DNA of 6,969 bases from Parvularculaceae bacterium (GTDB lineage: Bacteria > Pseudomonadota > Alphaproteobacteria > Caulobacterales > Parvularculaceae), in the NCBI GenBank assembly GCA_013389125.1, contig JACADX010000333.1, forward strand, positions 1 to 6,969, written 5' to 3'. Each line of letters opens with the position of its first letter. The first letter of the stretch is position 1. A program made the position numbers and the translations under genes. This document shows, one piece after another, positions 1 through 5,480 of this stretch. Below the pieces are notes generated by a model. It was not told where the DNA came from. It made no database searches and worked only from the letters and a program-made list of their open reading frames with translations.

Positions 1-2043
1 ACGCGCGCGCTCGAATCTCGCCATCAGCGCCTTCGCCGGCGCAGCGTCGCCAAGGCGCGCCGCCGCGATCGCCGCGCAGACTTCAGCGAGTTCCGGCGGC
101 CCTTCCCGATTGGCGTCGTTTTGCGAAAGGCGGGCGGATTCGGCGCACTGCTCGCGCGCCGGCGCCGGCTCGTTCTCATAGAGATTCATGAATCCCGACG
201 CGACGAGCGCCTGCGCGCGCTGTCTTGGACGCGTTTCGCGGGCGACAAGCTCCTTCAGGACCGCATGCCCGGCTGCGACGTCGCCGGCGATAATCGCCTT
301 CTTATAGGCGACCCACGCCGGGTCGAGCCCTGTGCGGTCAGCCTGCAGATCGATCGCGGCCCGCGCCGCCGCGAGAGAGCCGTCATTCGCCTCAACGACC
401 GCGAGGAGTTCCGCATTCCAGCCGACGGCGTCAAGCGACTCGGCGCGGGAAATTTCCGACCGCGCGCGGTCAAAGTCGCCGTCGGTGATTGCGATCGAGG
501 CGCGAAACCGTCTTCCCCACGCCCAGTCTGGCGATTCTTCAAGCAAGGCGTCGAGCGCGCCGCGCGCCGCGTCGCGGTCTCCAAGGGAAAGCTGCGCGGA
601 AATCCGGTTGCCTTGCACGTCGCGATAATCAGGGCTCAGCGCCAGCGCTCGGTCGGCGATTTCTATCGCGCCCGCATAGTCTCCTTTCTGGATTCGCACG
701 TTCATCAGCCATCGCAAAGCGCGCATGTTGCCTGGATCGGATTTAATGGCGCGTTTCAAGTCTTCTTCCGCCCGATCAAGCCGCGCGAAATCGTCGCCGT
801 AAACATAATGGTGAACGGCCCGGGCGAAGTAGGCGTCGCTGTCGGCGCCGCCGAGCGCGAGGGCGCGTTCCAATGCCGCGCCGGCGGCCTCGCCGGAAGT
901 CCGGGAGTCGCCGGAATAGCGATCAATGCTCGCAAGCGTGTAGGCGTAAAGCGCATGCGCGCGCGCGTCATTCGGGTCTCTCTTCATCACGCGTTCGAAG
1001 AGCGTGCGAGCCGCCGCGAAATCAGTCTGGTTCGCGGCGTCCTCAACGAGGCCAAGCGCGATATAGAAGTCGGCATCCTCCGACACCGGGCCGGCGGCCG
1101 GCGCCTTGGGCGCGAGGGTCTCGGCGATACGGTCCAAAATCCGACGAACGATAGCGAGGTCGGTGCGGCTGTTTTCCTGCATCTGAAACGATGCGACGGC
1201 GCGCTCGCTCTTCGCCCCGACGATGTCGACGTTATAAAGGAGGGCGTCGCCGATCTCGACGATCGTGCCGCGAACGACATAGTCGACGCCGAGCTTGCCG
1301 ATGAACGCGCTTGCGTCCTCGGCTCGGTCCGGAAACTGGTAGCCGCGAACGTCGAAACCCCGTTCGCGCAGCATCGCGCGCATGCCGTGGGTAAGACCGG
1401 TCGCAAGGCCGGCAAGGCTCGCATTCGCGCCTTCGACCTCGAATGGCGGCACGGTGAGCGCCGCGCCGGGCGGCATCGCGTCCGCCTCTTTGGCGGTTCG
1501 CGAAGGCGCCGCCGCAAAGTATATGATCGCCGCAGCGAGCGCTGCCGCGAGCGCGGCGAAGATCGGACCGCGTCCGGCCGCCGCGGCCGTCTTGCGCGCG
1601 GGCGGCGCAGGCGTCGGCGGCGATTGGACCGCGTCCGGCGTCGCGTCGACATCCTGACCAAGCTTTCGCGCGATCGCTTTCGTCAATATGCGGAACGAAT
1701 CCTCGGGAAACGCCCCCGCCGAATCGTCGACCGCCAGCGCCTGAATCTGGCGAAATCCGATCGGCGGCTCGACGCCGTCGAACGCCACGGGAACAAGCTT
1801 GCCCGTGTCGCGGCCGACCGCCGCCTCGTCGCGAACCCAGACAGAGTTGACAGCAAAACGCGACCAGAGAACGAGAACGACCCTGGCGCTTTTCAGGAAG
1901 GATTCAGTCTCTTCGGAATAGCGTTCGCCCGCCGTCAGCTTCCTGTCCCACCAGACCGTGTGTCCGGCTGCGACGAGCGCGTCAGAGAGCGCTTCGGCGC
2001 GCCCTGCATCCTCGCGCGAATAGGAAAGGAATATGTCCGCCAC
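1..2043 (-). CDS. TIR domain / transmembrane / TolB-like / TPR protein (C-terminus beyond the window)
   Basis: The frame is open for 681 codons from a GTG at 2043 to the left edge, so the C-terminus is missing. Seen: residues 1-110 form a TIR domain, opening ADIFLSYSRED, with a VWWDRKL segment at 30-36, E47 in the position of the usual TIR catalytic glutamate, and VVLVLWS at 55-61. A Pro/Ala-rich linker (about 135-155) leads to one Ala-rich membrane helix (about 162-180). Residues 190-300 resemble the TolB-N/FlgO-like domain (LTVPPF, a GLATGLTHGM helix, YVVRGTI). From about 322 onward come helical repeats of TPR type, for example KGDYAGAIEIADRALALSP near 453-471. Inference: a membrane-anchored protein with a cytoplasmic TIR domain and a periplasmic repeat region, perhaps a sensor or NAD-cleaving effector. 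Activity and trigger are unknown. The GTG was chosen because the TIR fold begins directly after it and a GGAGGAG purine tract lies upstream. Confidence 0.9.
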   Translation of the reverse strand, partial: MADIFLSYSREDAGRAEALSDALVAAGHTVWWDRKLTAGERYSEETESFLKSARVVLVLWSRFAVNSVWVRDEAAVGRDTGKLVPVAFDGVEPPIGFRQIQALAVDDSAGAFPEDSFRILTKAIARKLGQDVDATPDAVQSPPTPAPPARKTAAAAGRGPIFAALAAALAAAIIYFAAAPSRTAKEADAMPPGAALTVPPFEVEGANASLAGLATGLTHGMRAMLRERGFDVRGYQFPDRAEDASAFIGKLGVDYVVRGTIVEIGDALLYNVDIVGAKSERAVASFQMQENSRTDLAIVRRILDRIAETLAPKAPAAGPVSEDADFYIALGLVEDAANQTDFAAARTLFERVMKRDPNDARAHALYAYTLASIDRYSGDSRTSGEAAGAALERALALGGADSDAYFARAVHHYVYGDDFARLDRAEEDLKRAIKSDPGNMRALRWLMNVRIQKGDYAGAIEIADRALALSPDYRDVQGNRISAQLSLGDRDAARGALDALLEESPDWAWGRRFRASIAITDGDFDRARSEISRAESLDAVGWNAELLAVVEANDGSLAAARAAIDLQADRTGLDPAWVAYKKAIIAGDVAAGHAVLKELVARETRPRQRAQALVASGFMNLYENEPAPAREQCAESARLSQNDANREGPPELAEVCAAIAAARLGDAAPAKALMARFERAR

Positions 2044-2083
2044 GTCTTGCCCGTCTCTCCTCCAGGCCGCCAGCAGAAGGCGC

Positions 2084-2112
2084 GTTCTAGCACCCCGCGC
2101 CGCGGCGGGCAA
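2084..2112 (-). promoter_or_regulatory. Sigma-70-type promoter of the TIR-TPR gene
   Basis: On the minus strand, TTGCCC (2112-2107) and TAGAAC (2089-2084) are separated by exactly 17 bases, a good match to housekeeping promoters of alphaproteobacteria. Transcription would begin around 2077, giving a leader of about 34 bases before the GTG at 2043. The leader contains the purine-rich GGAGGAGAG that could serve as ribosome binding site, although its distance to the GTG (about 11 bases from the end of the tract) is on the long side. It implies that the TIR gene is transcribed separately from the ATP-grasp/hydrolase pair upstream of it. Based on sequence match only. Confidence 0.6.
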
Positions 2113-2193
2113 AACATCCGGCTGCCAGCGCGCCGCGCCGGCGCTCGCACGGCCGGCGATGCGTCGGGTCTTCCGCCGCAGCCCGCTTTCCCG

Positions 2194-3105
2194 TCAGTCC
2201 GCGAGACGGTAGGCGCTTTCCATCGCCGGCGGGCCGTCGCAACGCACCGAGCCGATGCGAACAAGGAGGATGAGGTGCGCATAAACGTTCAGCGCCGCTG
2301 CGCCGTGAAGCCGCTTGTCGATGTCGGCGTACATTTCGGGCGTGATCTCCCTGATCCGTGTCCGCCCCTTTTTGAGCTGGTCGAGGATCTGACCGTCGCG
2401 GATGCGCCGGTGCGCCTTGACCGCGCGAACGAAAGCCTTCGGCTTCAGGATCGGCGCGCCGTGCGTCGGATAATAGACGGCGTCGTCGCGCGAAAGGAGC
2501 CTGTCGAGGCTCTGAAGATAGTCGCCCATGTCGCCGTCGGGCGGCGCGACGACGCTCGTCGCCCATCCCATGACATGGTCGCCGGTGAAGAGCGCCTTTT
2601 CCTCGCGCAGCGCGTAGCAGAGGTGGTTCGAAAGGTGCCCCGGCGTCCACACCGCTTCGAGCGTCCAGCCGGAGCCGGAAACGGCGTCGCCGTCCTTGAG
2701 GACGAAATCCGGCCTGAACGCATAGTCGGCGCCTTCGTCAAGCGCCGGCGCGTCGCGTTGCCTGTCGGCGACGGGGTGCGGACCCATCGCGCGGATCGGC
2801 GCGCCGACGCGCTCGGCGAACCGCCTCGCGCCGCCGCAATGATCGCAATGCGTGTGCGTGACGAAAATGTCGCTGACTGGCTTCTTCCCGACCGCCGCGG
2901 CGAGCGCGTCAAGATGCGCCTCGTTCATCGGACCGGGGTCGATGACGGCGAGCGGCCCCTCGTCGCGCCCGACGATATAGGTTCCGCTGCCTGTGTAGGT
3001 GAATGGTCCGGGATTCTTCGCGATGACGCGGCGGATAAGCGGCGTCAGCCGCGACGGCGCGCCGTATTCGAACGGAAATTCCTTGACGAAGGGGATCGCC
3101 GCCAA
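2194..3105 (-). CDS. LACTB2-like metallo-beta-lactamase-fold hydrolase
   Basis: This 303-residue protein has the full zinc site of the MBL fold: an IDPGP strand at 55-59, HxHxDH as THTHCDHCGG (H84, H86, D88, H89), H157 in TPGHLSNH, D176 in FTGDH and H215 in YPTHG. The C-terminal 80 residues (about 225-295) fit the winged-helix extension typical of the LACTB2/RNase-like branch, so it probably hydrolyses a small thioester, ester or nucleic-acid substrate in the cytoplasm; no signal peptide is seen. The start is TTG: the in-frame stop of the upstream ATP-grasp gene lies only one codon before it, so no earlier start is possible, and AAGG sits about eight bases upstream. It is co-directional with, and almost certainly co-transcribed with, that gene. 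The precise substrate cannot be told from sequence. Confidence 0.92.
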   Translation of the reverse strand: MAAIPFVKEFPFEYGAPSRLTPLIRRVIAKNPGPFTYTGSGTYIVGRDEGPLAVIDPGPMNEAHLDALAAAVGKKPVSDIFVTHTHCDHCGGARRFAERVGAPIRAMGPHPVADRQRDAPALDEGADYAFRPDFVLKDGDAVSGSGWTLEAVWTPGHLSNHLCYALREEKALFTGDHVMGWATSVVAPPDGDMGDYLQSLDRLLSRDDAVYYPTHGAPILKPKAFVRAVKAHRRIRDGQILDQLKKGRTRIREITPEMYADIDKRLHGAAALNVYAHLILLVRIGSVRCDGPPAMESAYRLAD

Positions 3106-3108
3106 GGA

Positions 3109-4041
3109 TTACGCCTTAAGGCGTTCGTCGACGAGGCCCGCAAAAGCGTCCGCCAGACCGCGCATCGCCGTCAGCTTGTCCTCGCCGGAGAGCGCCGAAG
3201 GCGGGCCCATGTCGGTCTTGTTGGCGTCGACGACGTAAATGCGCCCGTCCTCGCGATCGCGCAGCACGTCGAGCCCGCCGAAATCCAGCGCCATCGCGCG
3301 CGCGAACTCGGCGATCCTTTCCTGCTCCGCTTTCGACAGCATGGCGTCGACAGGGGCGAGATCGACACGGTGGTTCTCGTTTGAAAAGCGCAAGCCGCGC
3401 GCGCGCCGCTTCAAATACACGAACGGCGCCTTGCCGCCGACCACCGGCGTTCTGATGTCGACGAATTCCTTGCCGTCAAACGTATTGTCGACGAGGCGCT
3501 GATAGACGCGGTCGCTTCGCGGCTGTTCGACCGGACATTCGATAATCCGCCCGTCATGTTTGCCGTTGAGCTCGGATTTCTCGACGGCCGGTCCGCGATG
3601 CGTTTTCGGATCGATCGTCAGCGAATAGCCGAAGACCTCTTCAAAGACCCGGCTTACGACGCTCTTTCGAATGTCATAGCAGCCGATATTGAACGCCGGC
3701 CGGTTCGACGGCGCGCGAAGCGGACCGGTGCGAAATTCGCGATCCTCGAAATAGAAATGAAGGTCGGCCTCCTCGGGACGCTCGACGATTTTGACGTCGG
3801 CGAGCTGGCAGACGGGCCAGATCGCATAATAAGAGTGCGGCTTGCGCGGGAAAAAGCAGATTCGCGCCCTCGGCTCGCGGCCCTTGACGACGCGAGCGGC
3901 CCTCAAGCCCTGCACCAGGCCGATGAACGAGGCGATCCGGAGCGCATCTCGCGCGAAAGACCGACTCCATCGGATATGGGCGCCGGTTTCCTTGGCGAGG
4001 ATGCCGCCGCCTGAAAACTCGAAATCGGAAAAGAAGGCCAT
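3109..4041 (-). CDS. ATP-grasp-like protein of unknown substrate
   Basis: The product is 310 residues from the ATG at 4041. The C-terminal third reads like an ATP-grasp domain: FGGLDVLRD (D258) followed by IYVVDANKTDMGPP, in which D272 and N274 occupy the usual D-x-N metal-binding positions; FVYLKRR earlier could supply nucleotide-contacting basic residues. The N-terminal half (RICFFPRKPHSYYAIWP, then HFYFEDREF and FNIGCYDIRKS) is not a part I recognise. Inference: an ATP-dependent carboxylate-amine or carboxylate-thiol ligase, cytoplasmic, substrate unknown. The frame is open upstream to 4740, but that part is arginine-rich, lies antisense to two other genes and lacks family-like sequence, so 4041 is preferred; AGGGG about 12 bases upstream is a weak ribosome binding site. 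It is the first gene of a pair with the metallo-hydrolase, three bases apart. Confidence 0.8.
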   Translation of the reverse strand: MAFFSDFEFSGGGILAKETGAHIRWSRSFARDALRIASFIGLVQGLRAARVVKGREPRARICFFPRKPHSYYAIWPVCQLADVKIVERPEEADLHFYFEDREFRTGPLRAPSNRPAFNIGCYDIRKSVVSRVFEEVFGYSLTIDPKTHRGPAVEKSELNGKHDGRIIECPVEQPRSDRVYQRLVDNTFDGKEFVDIRTPVVGGKAPFVYLKRRARGLRFSNENHRVDLAPVDAMLSKAEQERIAEFARAMALDFGGLDVLRDREDGRIYVVDANKTDMGPPSALSGEDKLTAMRGLADAFAGLVDERLKA

Positions 4042-4200
4042 TCCCGAACGCTGCCCCTTAACCCTCTCCGCTAACCCTAATCGTCGCCTATGGCGGTCTT
4101 CAACATGGCTTTCCCGATGCTGACAAGGAAATAAAGACCGCGTGACCCGGTCCTGCGACAAGTTGAACGGCGCCGGCCCCGCTCTTGCGACGGCCCGGCC
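4042..4200. promoter_or_regulatory. Divergent spacer with two TAACCCT boxes and an inverted repeat
   Basis: This 159-base spacer separates the minus-strand ATP-grasp gene from the plus-strand small exported protein. It contains TAACCCT at 4059-4065 and again at 4072-4078, 13 bases centre to centre, close to the ATP-grasp start. An 8-base inverted repeat, GCGGTCTT (4093-4100) and AAGACCGC (4134-4141), brackets a 33-base AT-richer interval. On the minus strand, TTGTCA and TTGAAG (17 bases apart) inside that interval are a poor promoter candidate for the ATP-grasp gene. No convincing promoter for the plus-strand gene was found. Regulatory role is inferred from position only. Confidence 0.3.
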
Positions 4201-4548
4201 ATGTGTGCCGTTCGTAAACAAGTCCTTAACGCGGCCCTCGGAGCGCTGTTGAACGCCGCCGCTCTCGCCGGCCCGGCGTCGGCCGGGGAGCGATCCGCCG
4301 GCGGGCTTGCGCTCGGCGAGACCCATGGCGGCATCACGGACGAAGCTTTCGTGACGGCGCCGCCGCACTGGCTCTACGTCGTCGAGAAGGAACGGGGCAG
4401 CTTTCTCGATTGCGGGGAGGGCCAGGAATCGCGCACAACCGATGATTCGGGACGGGATGCGGCGAAGCTCACCTGCGGCGTCACGCTGACGGAGACAATC
4501 GTCATTCCCGCCGCGTCCGCCAGCGCGCGCATCATCGTTCACTTCTAG
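4201..4548 (+). CDS. Small predicted exported protein, function unknown
   Basis: The 115-residue product begins with a likely Sec signal peptide: a basic start (R5, K6), a hydrophobic Ala/Leu stretch (about 8-24) and a PASA-G cleavage site after residue 28. The mature part, about 87 residues, has two cysteines (in FLDCGEG and KLTCGVT) that could pair in the periplasm, and ends with a beta-rich segment, IVIPAASASARIIVHF. I do not recognise the family. Codon use is GC-biased at the third position like the neighbours, which supports a real gene. No clear ribosome binding site precedes the ATG; in-frame upstream codons offer no ATG, GTG or TTG before a TAA at 4132, so a longer start is unlikely. 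Its last 17 bases overlap the end of the opposing DUF442 gene. Confidence 0.65.
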   Translation: MCAVRKQVLNAALGALLNAAALAGPASAGERSAGGLALGETHGGITDEAFVTAPPHWLYVVEKERGSFLDCGEGQESRTTDDSGRDAAKLTCGVTLTETIVIPAASASARIIVHF

Positions 4549-4972
4549 CGAGCGCCTCAAGCGTTCGTCGTTGGCCGGCGATATTGTAGCCTGCGTTCGC
4601 CGCCTCCCCGATGACGGCGTCGACATCGGCGCCGGCGCGCGCGCGCGCGAATGCGCGCAGCGCGGTTGAGCGCGTGCCCGACCGGCAATAGGCGAGAATG
4701 CGGCCCCTGGCGCCGGCGACCGCTCGATCAAAGGCGTCAAGGTGACCGGGATTGATGCTCAAGCCGCTGATCGGAATCGCGACATAGTCGATGCCGGCGG
4801 CGCGAGCCGCCGCCTCAATGGCGGCTCCGGAAGGCTGCCCCGGTTCCTCGCCGTCCGGACGATTATTGATGACGAGAGCGACGCCAAGGTCTTTCGCCGC
4901 CGCTACGTCTTGAGGGCCGATCTGCGGCGAGACGAGAAAATCTTCCGCGAGAGGTATGAAATTGGCGGTCAT
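4532..4972 (-). CDS. DUF442/TIGR01244 family sulfur transferase or phosphatase-like protein
   Basis: This 146-residue protein spans a full single-domain member of the TIGR01244 (DUF442, BLH-type) family. Family hallmarks visible are LVINNRPDGEEPGQP (about 33-47), YVAIPISGL (63-71) and the active loop YCRSGTRS with nucleophile C96 and R101, the loop of a cysteine-based phosphatase or rhodanese-like fold. In other organisms such domains are fused to sulfide-detoxifying proteins or occur alone; here it stands alone and no partner dioxygenase is adjacent. The reaction is therefore left open between sulfur transfer and phosphatase activity. The ATG at 4972 directly precedes conserved family sequence. 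The gene is divergent from the VOC gene and convergent with the small exported protein, overlapping its end by 17 bases. Confidence 0.9.
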   Translation of the reverse strand: MTANFIPLAEDFLVSPQIGPQDVAAAKDLGVALVINNRPDGEEPGQPSGAAIEAAARAAGIDYVAIPISGLSINPGHLDAFDRAVAGARGRILAYCRSGTRSTALRAFARARAGADVDAVIGEAANAGYNIAGQRRTLEALARSER

Positions 4973-5024
4973 GGCAGAGTTCCGGCGGCTGGCCGACCAT
5001 ATGGCGAACCTCGCGCAGCGCGGC

Positions 5025-5030
5025 TAGATA
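5025..5030 (+). promoter_or_regulatory. Possible -10 element giving a leaderless VOC mRNA
   Basis: TAGATA lies seven bases before the ATG at 5038 and would place transcription start at or next to the start codon. The matching -35 position (about 5002-5007, TGGCGA) is weak. No ribosome binding site is seen before this ATG, which agrees with leaderless translation but does not prove it. Confidence 0.25.
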
Positions 5031-5037
5031 CGCCGCC

Positions 5038-5466
5038 ATGACAAATCCGCACATGCCGCCCTTCCACCTCGCCATCGCCGTCGACGATCTTGCAAAGGCC
5101 GACGCCTTTTATCACGGCCTTCTTGGCTGCCCGCACGGTCGCCGGTCGGACCAATGGATCGACTACGACTTTTTCGGCCACCAGCTTGTGGCGCATCTGT
5201 CGCCCGCGGATTGCGCAGCGGCGCGGACGAATGTCGTCGACGGCCACGACGTGCCGGCGCGGCATTTCGGCGTCGTGATGGCGCCCAAGGACTGGCGGCG
5301 GCTTGCGGAGAAACTTCAGAAAGCGGGCGCTGACTTCATCATCAAGCCCGACATCCGTTTCAGGGGCGAACCGGGAGAGCAGGGGACCTTCTTTGTCCGC
5401 GATCCCGCCGGCAACGCGCTCGAGTTCAAGTGCTTTGAAGACATGGCTCAACTGTTTGCGACATAG
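5038..5466 (+). CDS. VOC-superfamily (glyoxalase/dioxygenase-fold) protein
   Basis: The product is 142 residues, the usual size of a single-chain VOC protein with two beta-alpha-beta-beta-beta modules. Module one carries FHLAIAVDDLAKADAFYHGLLGC (H10 within it) and DFFGHQLVAHL; module two carries HFGVVM (H76), the AEKLQKAGADFIIKP helix, then FFVRDPAGNALEFK with E129. H10, H76 and E129 fit the metal-binding positions of the superfamily, so it is likely an active metalloenzyme, probably cytoplasmic; no signal peptide is present. The substrate (a dicarbonyl adduct, aromatic diol or an antibiotic) cannot be deduced. Divergent from the DUF442 gene with a 65-base spacer, and convergent with the amidohydrolase, 14 bases between stops. 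Confidence 0.9.
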   Translation: MTNPHMPPFHLAIAVDDLAKADAFYHGLLGCPHGRRSDQWIDYDFFGHQLVAHLSPADCAAARTNVVDGHDVPARHFGVVMAPKDWRRLAEKLQKAGADFIIKPDIRFRGEPGEQGTFFVRDPAGNALEFKCFEDMAQLFAT

Positions 5467-5480
5467 GCGTCTTGAGCGCG

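Noticed and set aside
987..1661. A 224-codon minus-strand frame inside the TIR gene.
   Set aside because: It is out of frame with the TIR-TPR protein, whose continuous frame carries recognisable domains; the product is Arg/Ser-rich shadow sequence.
121..3384. A 1087-codon open frame on the plus strand, antisense to three genes.
   Set aside because: The TIR, hydrolase and ATP-grasp genes share one frame and this frame is their exact codon-for-codon complement. It stays open because TTA, CTA and TCA codons are rare in GC-rich genes, and it ends at a TCA serine codon of the ATP-grasp gene. The protein is arginine-rich with no domain-like sequence.
4077..4106. A nine-residue minus-strand leader-like ORF (MLKTAIGDD) before the ATP-grasp gene.
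   Set aside because: No run of regulatory codons, no clear ribosome binding site and no terminator/antiterminator pair; too short to support.
4042..4740. Upstream extension of the ATP-grasp frame (a 543-residue version).
   Set aside because: The added 233 residues are low-complexity and arginine-rich and run antisense to the small exported protein and the DUF442 gene; family-like sequence starts near the ATG at 4041.
4969..5451. A 160-codon minus-strand frame opposite the VOC gene.
   Set aside because: The plus strand encodes a full VOC protein with its metal ligands; the minus frame shows no domain features.
5467..5480. Possible terminator between the convergent VOC and amidohydrolase genes.
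   Set aside because: Only 14 bases and no GC-rich hairpin followed by a T run.
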